A stretch of DNA of 64,000 bases from Rheinheimera sp. EpRS3 (lineage in GTDB: Bacteria; Pseudomonadota; Gammaproteobacteria; Enterobacterales; Alteromonadaceae), in NCBI RefSeq assembly GCF_001513785.1, contig NZ_LNQS01000001.1:930001-994000 (forward strand). The letters are read 5' to 3'. Made by a program: the position numbers and the translations under genes. This document shows, piece by piece, positions 56,151 through 64,000 of the stretch (within the stretch, counting starts at the first letter, position 1; each line of letters starts with the position of its first letter). The notes beneath the pieces were generated by a model, which saw only the letters and a program-made list of their open reading frames with translations, was not told the DNA's origin and did no database searches.

Positions 56151-56582
56151 TTGAACTTTCTTAGTATTCTTAAATATTCGTTGATTCTCATCTTAGTGAA
56201 AACCTCAGTGAGCATAGCTTCAACGATGTATTTCGGCGTGGAAAACCTGGCAATTCTTTCGCCATCGGATTTGTTTATCTATCAGTACATCCCGTTAATT
56301 TTGGTGAGTTTACTGGTTCTGTCTTTCTACGCTAGAACCCAAAGCAGCCGGACTTTGCTTCATTTGTTAGCTGTAGTTTCGTTATCTGAATTATTCGGTT
56401 TTGCCGTTGTTTCTATATTAATGGGGGAGCTCTATGTTTCCCCTACATGGTTTATAGATTTACCAATAGCAGCTTTAATTATCGGGCTTTCTGCCATTAT
56501 CGGTTCTAAAATCAGAGCTTTAACCAAGTTACCACATAACAAGCCAAGCAACACAGATGCGGCAAGCCGCACAGGCTCTTGA
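56151..56582 (+). CDS. cassette-borne four-segment membrane protein, unknown
   Basis: A 143-residue integral membrane protein with four hydrophobic segments (about 5-25, 38-60, 68-90, 98-120) and a polar Asn/Ser/Thr tail. The TTG start at 56151 follows AAGGAG; a longer frame upstream runs through the attC and is not expected to be coding. It lies between the core sites at 56130 and 56531, which match apart from the mutated base and the last position. Confidence 0.55.
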   Translation: MNFLSILKYSLILILVKTSVSIASTMYFGVENLAILSPSDLFIYQYIPLILVSLLVLSFYARTQSSRTLLHLLAVVSLSELFGFAVVSILMGELYVSPTWFIDLPIAALIIGLSAIIGSKIRALTKLPHNKPSNTDAASRTGS

Positions 56583-56592
56583 AGCGTTATCA
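56531..56592 (+). other. attC site after membrane-protein cassette
   Basis: ACCACATAACAAGCC opens and GAAGCGTTATCA closes a 59-bp site. AAGCCAAGC and GGCTCTTGAAGC form imperfect outer arms, and TGCGGC/CCGCA is the inner stem. ACCACATAAC is the complement of its cassette start (GCTATGTGGC at 56130) at eight of ten positions. Its own 3' core GTTATCA opens the next cassette. Confidence 0.6.
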
Positions 56593-56608
56593 ATACTAGG
56601 ACATTTAA

Positions 56609-57319
56609 GTGAAACGTATAGCAATACTTGCCTTACTACTCTCTTTTTCTGCGGCGGCTAAGTTTTCTGAAGAAATCGTGTGCGGGACCTATGATGGTTT
56701 GGAATACCCTTATAAAAAAATGTTCAAAGGATCTGTGGAAACAGAAATAACGGAAGCTGATGCTGAAGTGAGATATTTCTTTGATATTCTGGGTGAAACG
56801 ACTTTCGAACAAAGGCAGTGGCTATTCGAGCTTGTTGATAAAGACACAGGTAAATATAAAAAGTCGTTTCCACGCCGCTCGCCATATACAGACAACAAGG
56901 TTGCTATAGAACATCAGACTATACAGCCTCATGTGGTATTTACAATCGGTTCTAATACCGTTGCCGGTAGCAACAATGGTGAATTTGGCGGTGAACTGGT
57001 TTTAATTGATGAGAATGGCAATGTATCTCACATTGCAGATATGAATGTAGAAGATATTTATCAAATGCCATTTGGTGTGACTGTGACTTCAGGTTTAGCT
57101 CATATGGGTTCAAACGTCGGTGACATTCATATTATCCAAGGTGAATTTAAACTCGAAAAGTTTTACGGTTTAGTTGGTGCTCCAAGATCATCATGGTTAC
57201 TGAGCAATGGTGATTTACTCATCAATAGCCACCCAACAGGTTCTCAAGTCCTTACTAAAGCTGGTTACTTGAAGCGGGTTAAATGTATTACTAACAATTA
57301 TGTGCCTGCCCGGAGTTAA
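56609..57319 (+). CDS. secreted protein of unknown function next to attC
   Basis: A 236-residue protein with a short signal peptide (ALLLSFSAAAKFSEE, cleavage about 17) and two Cys (IVCGTYDG and VKCITNN) that could form a disulfide. Its centre is beta-rich with repeated Gly/Asn turns (GSNNGEFGGELVLIDENG). No family recognised. It starts 17 bases after the core site GTTATCA at 56586, but no matching 3' attC follows; instead the second copy of the interspersed repeat begins five bases after the stop. Confidence 0.55.
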   Translation: MKRIAILALLLSFSAAAKFSEEIVCGTYDGLEYPYKKMFKGSVETEITEADAEVRYFFDILGETTFEQRQWLFELVDKDTGKYKKSFPRRSPYTDNKVAIEHQTIQPHVVFTIGSNTVAGSNNGEFGGELVLIDENGNVSHIADMNVEDIYQMPFGVTVTSGLAHMGSNVGDIHIIQGEFKLEKFYGLVGAPRSSWLLSNGDLLINSHPTGSQVLTKAGYLKRVKCITNNYVPARS

Positions 57320-57323
57320 TAGG

Positions 57324-57416
57324 GCTCTATTCTGGCCGCATTAGCAGCCTGTCTGTTTGTCCATCAGCAAGAAATACTGCTTTATCTGTCATTAACGTTT
57401 CGCGCCGATAAGTCGA
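57324..57416 (-). repeat. interspersed repeat copy 2 (remnant peptide)
   Basis: Matches 6986-7076 with scattered changes and small gaps. Minus-strand reading gives MTDKAVFLADGQ plus nine more residues ending at 57327; the start codon region ends at 57392. It again sits directly downstream of a cassette-type gene. The remainder of the gap to 57560 has no gene. Confidence 0.55.
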
Positions 57417-57559
57417 TGTCGTTGAGTTGTTTCTATCTTGCTGTTTCTCAGTGTTCAGAGTATTTTCAATGTGTTGTATGACAGTAATCAGGTTGTAGCG
57501 GTGTGCTGGTTTACTGTTTGTGATTTGGAAGTTGGTTAATTAAAACAAGGAAAAACACT

Positions 57560-58252
57560 ATGAGATCTTATGTCGCGGAGTTTATCGGTACTTTCTGGCT
57601 GGTGCTGGGAGGGTGTGGCAGCGCTGTATTGGCGGCGGCGTTTCCGGAGTTGGGGATCGGTTTTGCCGGCGTGTCGTTAGCTTTTGGTTTAACAGTATTA
57701 ACCATGGCTTATGCCATTGGCCATATTTCGGGTTGTCATTTAAACCCGGCGGTATCAATTGGTTTATGGGCCGGTGGCCGCTTTGCGGCGAATCAGTTGT
57801 TACCTTATATAGTGTCACAGGTGTTGGGGGCTATAACTGCTGGTGCTGTACTGTATTGCATTGCCACCGGCAAAGCTGGTTTTGATGTATCGGCAGGTTT
57901 TGCTTCCAATGGCTATGGCGCGCATTCACCCGGTGGTTACAGCATGCAGGCGGCACTGGTGACGGAAGTGGTGCTGACAATGCTGTTTTTAGTGGTCATT
58001 ATGGGCGCTACCGACAAACGTGCACCGCAGGGCTTTGCGCCTATAGCGATAGGGCTGTGTTTAACGCTTATTCACCTGATCAGCATACCGGTAACCAATA
58101 CCTCGGTTAACCCGGCGCGCAGCACCGGAGTTGCTGTATTTGTGGGTGACTGGGCCGTAACGCAGTTGTGGTTATTCTGGTTAGCTCCGATAGTTGGCGC
58201 TATAGCAGGGGCATTGATATATCGTTATATCAGTGGGCCCAAAACTGCATAA
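57560..58252 (+). CDS. aqpZ: aquaporin Z
   Basis: A 230-residue water channel with six membrane segments. Both NPA loops are present, [10 protein letters not shown] (about 61-70) and [10 protein letters not shown] (about 183-192), the latter with the selectivity-filter Arg. The start [25 protein letters not shown] matches AqpZ. It moves water during osmotic change. Monocistronic. Confidence 0.96.
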   Translation: MRSYVAEFIGTFWLVLGGCGSAVLAAAFPELGIGFAGVSLAFGLTVLTMAYAIGHISGCHLNPAVSIGLWAGGRFAANQLLPYIVSQVLGAITAGAVLYCIATGKAGFDVSAGFASNGYGAHSPGGYSMQAALVTEVVLTMLFLVVIMGATDKRAPQGFAPIAIGLCLTLIHLISIPVTNTSVNPARSTGVAVFVGDWAVTQLWLFWLAPIVGAIAGALIYRYISGPKTA

Positions 58253-58294
58253 TTATTAGCGCTAGTATTAGCGCTAGCCTGTTGGCAGTTACAA

Positions 58295-60097
58295 TTAGCT
58301 TTGTTGTTTTTGTTGTAACTGCCACATGCGGGCATATTCACCGTTGGCGGTCAGCAGTTCGTTGTGGCTGCCTTGCTCTGCCAGCCGGCCTTGTTTTAAT
58401 ACAATAATATTGTCGGCATCGGTAATGGTGGATAACCGATGTGCTATTACCACGCTGGTATGATTACGGGCTACTTCGCGCATGGCTTGTAATATGGCTT
58501 GCTCGGACGTTGAGTCGAGCGCTGAAGTGGCTTCATCAAATACCAGAATCGGCGATTTCTTTAAAATAGCGCGGGCAATAGCTATACGCTGCTTTTCGCC
58601 ACCAGATACTTTTAGCCCGCGCTCGCCTACCTGAGTCGCATCGCCGTGCGGCAGGCTGTTAATAAAGCCGCGCAGGTGTGCTAAGTCTATCGCTTGCTCA
58701 ACCTCCTGCTCGCTGGCATCGGGGCGGCCATAGCGGATATTGTCGCGTATGCTGCTGTTAAACAGCACAGTGTCTTGCGGCACTATGGCAATAGCGCGGC
58801 GCAGGCTGTCCAGTGTAACTGTGCTGATATCCTGATCATCAATGCAGATACTGCCGCCGCTGATACGGTAAAAGCGGTATAGCAGCCGGGCGATAGTGCT
58901 TTTACCGGCGCCACTGGCGCCCACAATCGCAACCTTGCTGCCGGGTGGTACCGTAAAACTTAACTGCTGCAAAATAGGGCGTTCATTCTGGTAAGCAAAA
59001 TCGACCTGCTGGAAACGGATACTGCCGTTAGCAAGCTTCAAGGTGGTGGCATCCGCTGCGTCGGTAATGTCTGGTTTGCGCTTAAGTAAGCCAAGCATAT
59101 TTTCTAAATCCGTTAACGCCCTGCGGATTTCGCGGTAAACAAAACCTAAAAAGTTAAGCGGTAAAAACAATTGGATCATATAGGCGTTAACCATCACTAA
59201 ATCGCCCAGCGTCAGCTGTTTACTGACAACTTCGTCTGCTGCCAGCCACATTAATGCAGTAATAGCCGCGGCAATAATCAGTGCCTGGCCCGAGTTTAAT
59301 GCCAGCAGGCTTAAGCGGTTTTTTAAGCGGGCTTGCTCCCACTTTGCCAGAAAGCTGTCGTAGGTTTGTGCCTCGTAGTGCTCGTTATTAAAATACTTTA
59401 CCGTTTCATAGTTCAGCAGGCTGTCAACGGCGCGGCTGTTAGTAGTGTTATCGGCCTGATTGGCTTCGCGGGTGTATTTGTTGCGCCACTCGGTAATAAC
59501 CACAGTAAAAAAGATATACACCGCAACTGCCAACACGGTAACAACGGAGTAAAGCGGCGAGAACAGGGTAGCGAAAATAAGCGCTACCGCGAGAATTTCA
59601 AATAAGGTTGGCGCGATATTAAACATTAAAAAGCGCATTAAAAAACTTAGGCCATTGGTCCCGCGCTCAATATCACGGCTAATACCGCCGGTTTGCCGGT
59701 CCAGGTGAAACGCCAGCTCTAAACTATGCAGATGCTGAAATACCCGCAGGCCCAGCTTGCGCATGGCATGCTCGGTTACCCGGCCAAACAGGGCGTCGCG
59801 CACTTCGCCAAAAAACACACTGGCAAAGCGCAGGCCACCATACAGCAATAACATAGCCAGAGGCACAACCAGCAAATTGTGCTGGCCCTGATCGAGTGCA
59901 TCGACAATGTGTTTCAGTGCCAATGGCATTAGCAGGGTGGCGGCTTTAGCGGCAACTAATGCCAGTAAAGCCAGCAATACGCGGTATTTAAATTGCCACA
60001 GATAAGGCCATAACATGGCCAGTGTCTGTTTCAGGCTGGTTGCTTCAGGTCTTTTCGCGGGTTCAGGTTGTTTAGCAGCAGAGCGCATACCGCGCAT
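58295..60097 (-). CDS. Atm1/HMT-type ABC exporter (permease-ATPase fusion)
   Basis: A 600-residue half transporter. Six membrane segments (about 30-330) with the RDIERGTNGLSFLMRF Atm1-type loop and YETVKYFNNEHYE. The nucleotide-binding domain has Walker A GASGAGKST (about 394), signature VSGGEKQR and Walker B ILVFDEATSALD. This group exports glutathione-linked sulfur or metal complexes. It starts 21 bases after ppnP stop on the same strand, so it may be cotranscribed with ppnP. Confidence 0.92.
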   Translation of the reverse strand: MRGMRSAAKQPEPAKRPEATSLKQTLAMLWPYLWQFKYRVLLALLALVAAKAATLLMPLALKHIVDALDQGQHNLLVVPLAMLLLYGGLRFASVFFGEVRDALFGRVTEHAMRKLGLRVFQHLHSLELAFHLDRQTGGISRDIERGTNGLSFLMRFLMFNIAPTLFEILAVALIFATLFSPLYSVVTVLAVAVYIFFTVVITEWRNKYTREANQADNTTNSRAVDSLLNYETVKYFNNEHYEAQTYDSFLAKWEQARLKNRLSLLALNSGQALIIAAAITALMWLAADEVVSKQLTLGDLVMVNAYMIQLFLPLNFLGFVYREIRRALTDLENMLGLLKRKPDITDAADATTLKLANGSIRFQQVDFAYQNERPILQQLSFTVPPGSKVAIVGASGAGKSTIARLLYRFYRISGGSICIDDQDISTVTLDSLRRAIAIVPQDTVLFNSSIRDNIRYGRPDASEQEVEQAIDLAHLRGFINSLPHGDATQVGERGLKVSGGEKQRIAIARAILKKSPILVFDEATSALDSTSEQAILQAMREVARNHTSVVIAHRLSTITDADNIIVLKQGRLAEQGSHNELLTANGEYARMWQLQQKQQS

Positions 60098-60117
60098 ATT
60101 TGATCCTTGTTACCTCA

Positions 60118-60399
60118 TCAGGCATAGGTGCAAAGGTACGCTGTATCTACCGCTACCTGCAACTGAAACTTACTGTCGGCTGGCACCGAAAAATGCTGGC
60201 CGCGGCTAAAGGTTTGCCAGCCGTTTGCTCCCGGCAGTAACACGGTAAGTGCGCCGCTTATTACTGTCATCACTTCATCCTTGCTGGTACCAAACTCATA
60301 TTCGCCCGGTGCCATTACACCCACTGTTGCCGGTAACTGTTCGCCCTGAAAGGCAATAGAGGCAACTTTGCCATCAAAATACTGGTTCACTTTAAACAT
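60118..60399 (-). CDS. ppnP: pyrimidine/purine nucleoside phosphorylase PpnP
   Basis: A 93-residue single-cupin enzyme; [25 protein letters not shown] is the conserved family stretch and [13 protein letters not shown] the second cupin part. It phosphorolyses several nucleosides to base and ribose 1-phosphate. Length equals the E. coli protein (94). An AGATGGCT-TTACGTCT motif lies 75 bases before its start. Confidence 0.93.
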   Translation of the reverse strand: MFKVNQYFDGKVASIAFQGEQLPATVGVMAPGEYEFGTSKDEVMTVISGALTVLLPGANGWQTFSRGQHFSVPADSKFQLQVAVDTAYLCTYA

Positions 60400-60473
60400 A
60401 TCGGGCTCCGTTAATTAGGGTCTGACACAGTAAACCTGATCCTGACGCCAGATGGAAGTAGTGCCTTAAAATT

Positions 60474-60489
60474 AGATGGCTTTACGTCT
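60474..60489. promoter_or_regulatory. MetJ-box-like pair between ppnP and exeM
   Basis: AGATGGCT and TTACGTCT are two adjacent 8-mers matching AGACGTCT at 6 and 6 positions. AGATGGCT also begins the array at 31750 and is present on the opposite strand of the metA site. A two-box site is weak by itself. It could act on either divergent gene. Confidence 0.3.
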
Positions 60490-60495
60490 ATTTAA

Positions 60496-60513
60496 TTTAC
60501 ATGTTGATGTAAA
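60496..60513. promoter_or_regulatory. 18-bp palindrome between ppnP and exeM
   Basis: TTTACAT and ATGTAAA are separated by GTTG, giving a perfect 7-bp-arm palindrome of operator type. It lies 140 bases before exeM and 97 before ppnP. The regulator is unknown. Confidence 0.4.
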
Positions 60514-60652
60514 ACAGCTGGTTAGTGCTGTGTAAATTTTATTGACGGTTAGATGTAAGAAAATAAGCGAAATTAAGCAGATAAAGTTAATGAATCTGCC
60601 ATAAAAGCGCTTTATATTCAGATGTCCTTAATAACACCTCCAGGGAGAACAC

Positions 60653-63235
60653 ATGAAAATCAGGACGCTATCAGCAACTATCGCCATGTTATTGGCACCG
60701 GCAGTAAATGCCGAATTGTTTATTTCCGAATATGTAGAAGGCTCAAGCAATAATAAAGCGTTGGAGTTGTATAACCCAACCAATAATACAATTGCATTAG
60801 ATACTTACAGCATTCAGGTCTATTTCAATGGCAATACTAACGCAGGCACCACTATTAATCTTACTGGCAGTATTGCTGCAGGGGCAACCTTTGTTATTGC
60901 CGATAACGACTCGGCAGCAGAGTTATTAGCATTAACAGATTTGCAGGTAACACAAAGCCTGTGGAATGGTGACGATACTATTATATTGAGTAAAAATGGT
61001 GTCGTGCTGGACTCAATAGGCCAGTTAGGTGTTGACCCAGGCTCTGCCTGGGGCTCAGGTAGTATTACCACCGCGAATGATACGCTGCGCCGTGCCGCTG
61101 TTAGTTATGATACCAACCCAAATGACAGCTTTGACCCGGCTGCGCAGTGGCTGGGCTTTGCCCAGGACGATTTCAGTGACATCGGCTTATTTAATGGTGA
61201 AGGCGGTGGCCCGGGTGATCCTGATCCAGAGCCGGAACCGATATTAGCTTGTGGTGAGGCAGCAACGCCGATTTATGCTATTCAGGGCACAGGCATGGCA
61301 AGCCCGCTGGTGGGCGAAGTGGTGCAGGTTGAGGCGGTGGTAACGCAAACGCTACCAGGTTTACGCGGCTACAATATTCAGGCCCTTGCTGCAGAGCAGG
61401 ATAATGATCCGGCCAGCTCAGAAGGGGTGTTTGTTTATGTTAACACTACAGATATTAATGTAACGCCGGGCCAGCGTGTGCGCTTACAGGCAACTGTTGC
61501 TGAGTTTAACGGCCATACCCAACTGACAAATGTTAGTGCCAGCCTTGATTGCGGCAGTAGCCCCTTACCTGCGCCGACCCCGTTTAGTTTACCGGTTAGC
61601 AGCCTGACCGAGCTTGAAGCCGTAGAAGGCATGCTGGTTAGCTTTGAGCAGCCACTAATGGTAAACGATACGTTCACCCTTGGCCGCTTTGGCGAGCTGA
61701 CATTAGCCAATGGCCGGCGTTATACGCCAACTCAGGTTGTAGCACCGGGTGCCGATGCTATTGCACTGGCGGCAGAGCATGCGCTGAACAAAATTGTGCT
61801 GGATGATGCCAGCACTGCGCAAAACCCGGTTACAGTACCTTATCCAACGGGTGGTTTGTCGGCGGCGAATGTGGTGCGTAGCGGTGATACGGTGCTTAAC
61901 CTTACCGGTACTGTGCATTATGGTTTTAATGAATACCGCATTATGCCAACTCAAAGCGTTAATTTTATTCACAGCAACCCCCGCCCGGCGGCACCGGAAC
62001 TGGCCTCAGACGGCAATATCAAAGTTGCCAGCTTCAACGTGCTGAATTACTTTAATGGTAATGGCACCGGAGGTGGCTTCCCGACGGCACGCGGTGCCGA
62101 CAGTATGCTGGAGTTTGAACGTCAGCGCGCTAAAATCCTCGCCGCTATGGTGGCAATGGATGTCAGCGTTATTGGCCTGATGGAAATTGAAAATGACGGT
62201 TACAGCGACACCTCAGCTATTGCTGATCTGGTGCAGGGTTTGCGTGCAGCTTCAGGCAACAGCAGCTGGCAATATGTCAGTGCAGCAGGCCCGGTGGGTA
62301 CAGATGAAATAGCGGTAGGGTTGATCTACCGTGCTGATCAGGTGCAGCCTGCAGGCGAGCTGCTGATCCTTGATTCAGTAAATTCAGCTAAAGACGGCCA
62401 GGGCGTGGCTTTGTTTGATGATGGCAGTAACCGGCCTATGCTGGCACAGCGTTTTAACCTGGTAGAGAATAACGCTGAGTTTGCCGTGATGGTTAACCAC
62501 TTAAAATCTAAAGGCTCGTCTTGCGGTGCTACAGATCCGGATACCGGCGATGGCCAGGGTAACTGCAACCTGACACGTACCCGTGCAGCTGAGGCAATCG
62601 GTATTTTTGCTGCAGAGCACTTTGCCGATATTCCGGCAGTGGTAATGGGTGACTTAAACGCTTATGCCAAAGAAGATCCTATCACTACGCTGGCAGAGGC
62701 TGGTTATATCAACGTGTTTGAAGCCTTGGGCAAAGTACCTGGCCATGGTTATGTGTTCTCTGGCTTATCGGGTTCACTGGATCACGCCTTGCTTAATGAC
62801 ATGGCGTTGCAGTATCTGGCAGATGCTACTAAGTGGAATATTAACGCCGACGAGCCGATAGCGCTGGATTATAACATCGAGTTTAAATCACCCCAGCAGC
62901 AACTAGACTACTATGCAGCTGATGCATACCGCTCGTCAGATCATGATCCGGTAATCGTATCGTTTAACTTGGCAGGGGCTTTACCACCACTGGACGCCAG
63001 CCTGGAACTGTTACGCACAGTGCGTGCCCGTTTTGGCATGAGCTTAGTACAACTGAACTGGAGCGGCGATGCGACAGGGTTAACTCTGTATCGTGACAAT
63101 GAAGCGGTACGTGATTTAACCGCGCCAGGGCGCATTAACGATAACTTCCGTTCTGAAGCGCCAAGCGTGACCTATAAAATTTGTCAGCAGGCCACAGCCA
63201 GCTGTTCAGCTGAATTAGTGGTGAACTTTAACTAA
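60653..63235 (+). CDS. ExeM/NucH-type extracellular endonuclease
   Basis: An 860-residue secreted nuclease. Signal peptide (about 1-20, ending VNAE). A lamin-tail (LTD) domain opens with LFISEYVEGSSNNKALELYN (21-40). An acidic Pro/Asp/Glu linker (GDPDPEPEPI) follows, then an OB-fold region (about 200-300), then the endonuclease/exonuclease/phosphatase domain (about 445-780): KVASFNVLNYFNG, GLMEIENDGYSD, VMGDLNAYAKEDP, RSSDHDPVIVSF. A short beta tail ends the chain. Family members degrade extracellular DNA for nutrients or biofilm turnover. No GlyGly-CTERM or other C-terminal anchor is seen. Confidence 0.92.
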   Translation: MKIRTLSATIAMLLAPAVNAELFISEYVEGSSNNKALELYNPTNNTIALDTYSIQVYFNGNTNAGTTINLTGSIAAGATFVIADNDSAAELLALTDLQVTQSLWNGDDTIILSKNGVVLDSIGQLGVDPGSAWGSGSITTANDTLRRAAVSYDTNPNDSFDPAAQWLGFAQDDFSDIGLFNGEGGGPGDPDPEPEPILACGEAATPIYAIQGTGMASPLVGEVVQVEAVVTQTLPGLRGYNIQALAAEQDNDPASSEGVFVYVNTTDINVTPGQRVRLQATVAEFNGHTQLTNVSASLDCGSSPLPAPTPFSLPVSSLTELEAVEGMLVSFEQPLMVNDTFTLGRFGELTLANGRRYTPTQVVAPGADAIALAAEHALNKIVLDDASTAQNPVTVPYPTGGLSAANVVRSGDTVLNLTGTVHYGFNEYRIMPTQSVNFIHSNPRPAAPELASDGNIKVASFNVLNYFNGNGTGGGFPTARGADSMLEFERQRAKILAAMVAMDVSVIGLMEIENDGYSDTSAIADLVQGLRAASGNSSWQYVSAAGPVGTDEIAVGLIYRADQVQPAGELLILDSVNSAKDGQGVALFDDGSNRPMLAQRFNLVENNAEFAVMVNHLKSKGSSCGATDPDTGDGQGNCNLTRTRAAEAIGIFAAEHFADIPAVVMGDLNAYAKEDPITTLAEAGYINVFEALGKVPGHGYVFSGLSGSLDHALLNDMALQYLADATKWNINADEPIALDYNIEFKSPQQQLDYYAADAYRSSDHDPVIVSFNLAGALPPLDASLELLRTVRARFGMSLVQLNWSGDATGLTLYRDNEAVRDLTAPGRINDNFRSEAPSVTYKICQQATASCSAELVVNFN

Positions 63236-63252
63236 GTTTATTGCTGTAAATA

Positions 63253-63283
63253 AAAACGCCGGCGTGAAAACCGGCGTTTTTTT
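63253..63283. terminator. bidirectional terminator between exeM and fadE
   Basis: AAAACGCCGG and CCGGCGTTTT pair around an eight-base loop, with T after and A before the stem, so it can serve both convergent genes. Confidence 0.9.
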
Positions 63284-63300
63284 ATTAGTTAAAAACTAAC

Positions 63301-64000
63301 TTAGGCAGCCTGATCTTTCTCTACAGCACCTGCACCTTGCTGGGTCAGAGTTTTATCTGCAGCCAGATACTCAGGGTCAAAGTCATCAACATTAATGGCA
63401 AATAAACGGCCACGCTCTGCAACCCGCAACTGCTCTGCTTCGGCTTCGCTAATAACTTTTAGCTGCAAACCTAACTCAGCAACTTCATTCAGACGATAGA
63501 ACGGCATACGCTTACCTGCAGCATGGGTAACCTTATCAAACACCGGTTCAGCGGCCAGAACATCCAGCAATGCCTGCTCCATTAAACCTAACTGATTTAA
63601 CGGTTCGTTTTTCAGGTATAAATGGTGGCCCAGGCGTGAACGTGCTTCGCCCGGTGTTTGCATAATGCGGGCAACTTTGTGCTCAATAACATCTGACGCT
63701 TTGCGTAAGGTGCGGCCCCACGGGAATACCACCCGTTTTAATACCACACCGATTACACGGTTCGGGAAGTTATCAAACAGCTCATTCAGTGCCAGCTGGG
63801 CTTTAGCCAGATTGTCTTCACAGGCCCACTGTACCAGCGGTAAATCGTCAATTTTACGACCTTCGTCGTTGTAGCGCTTTAACACTGCTGATGTCAGATA
63901 CAACATACTTAAAATATCACCCAGACGGGCAGAGATACGCTCGCGACGTTTTAAATCGCCACCCAGAGTACCCATAGCAACATCCGACATCAGCGCTAAT
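63301..64000 (-). CDS. fadE: acyl-CoA dehydrogenase FadE, C-terminal part (cut by window end)
   Basis: The last about 233 codons of a minus-strand gene that continues past the window; no start codon is visible here, and the Met at 63990 is internal. GTLGGDLKRRERISARLGDILSMLYLTSAVLKRY, seen in parts, and the LRSINVDDFDPE-like FAINVDDFDPEYLA near the end match the DUF1974 tail of E. coli FadE. FadE catalyses the first step of fatty-acid beta-oxidation at the inner membrane. Confidence 0.92.
   Translation of the reverse strand, partial: LALMSDVAMGTLGGDLKRRERISARLGDILSMLYLTSAVLKRYNDEGRKIDDLPLVQWACEDNLAKAQLALNELFDNFPNRVIGVVLKRVVFPWGRTLRKASDVIEHKVARIMQTPGEARSRLGHHLYLKNEPLNQLGLMEQALLDVLAAEPVFDKVTHAAGKRMPFYRLNEVAELGLQLKVISEAEAEQLRVAERGRLFAINVDDFDPEYLAADKTLTQQGAGAVEKDQAA

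Overview
The window is an almost fully coding stretch of a gammaproteobacterial chromosome. The recX-alaS-csrA-tRNA-Ser-tRNA-Arg order, the oadGAB sodium pump, PqiABC, a FadE-type acyl-CoA dehydrogenase and the overall protein style suggest the Alteromonadales/Chromatiaceae group around Rheinheimera, Arsukibacterium or Alishewanella. This placement is inference from gene content; no rRNA is present to confirm it. No CRISPR array, prophage, intact insertion sequence or integrase gene was seen.

Layout. 0.1-5 kb: RDD membrane protein, lipocalin, DUF4386 protein, small hydrolase, a zinc-ribbon microprotein divergent from a MarR regulator with two operator-like palindromes, and OsmC. 5.2-8.3 kb: a low-GC accessory segment with integron-type gene cassettes (paired core sites, one good attC), a protein with an N-terminal motif typical of DUF4157/contractile-injection-associated proteins, an orphan lipoprotein and a decayed repeat. 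9.5-14.2 kb: a methionine operon, metA followed by a cobalamin methionine synthase split into two overlapping genes, behind a MetJ-like operator. 14.4-21.5 kb: periplasmic solute-binding protein, giant beta-propeller hybrid histidine kinase, YqhA-type protein, and an S46 peptidase homologue that lacks its catalytic histidine. 21.6-26.8 kb: BPSS1780-type membrane protein, recX, alaS, csrA, three tRNAs, and a duplicated tRNA-Arg 3' end plus terminator flanking a hairpin-rich insert.

26.8-43 kb: glycerophosphodiesterase, pqiABC lipid-transport operon, oadGAB, an M23 endopeptidase divergent from tyrS, a TonB siderophore receptor, and a PAS-PAS-PAS-GGDEF-EAL protein whose first two PAS domains carry the FixL haem/oxygen signature. 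43-51.7 kb: RND efflux pair, chemotaxis receptor, and a sulfur/persulfide locus (two YeeE/YedE halves, rhodanese, TauE) divergent from a persulfide dioxygenase. 51.7-55.4 kb: Tat-exported dienelactone hydrolase, Gfo/Idh oxidoreductase, YjjG nucleotidase, secreted lipase. 55.5-57.5 kb: a second integrase-less cassette cluster that shares a short repeat with the first. 57.5-64 kb: aquaporin Z, Atm1-type ABC exporter, ppnP, ExeM-type extracellular nuclease, and the 3' end of fadE running off the window.

The most distinctive material is the two cassette clusters. In them the seven to nine bases at the start of a cassette are the reverse complement of the bases at its own 3' attC. This is the signature left by integron recombination, although no integrase lies nearby.
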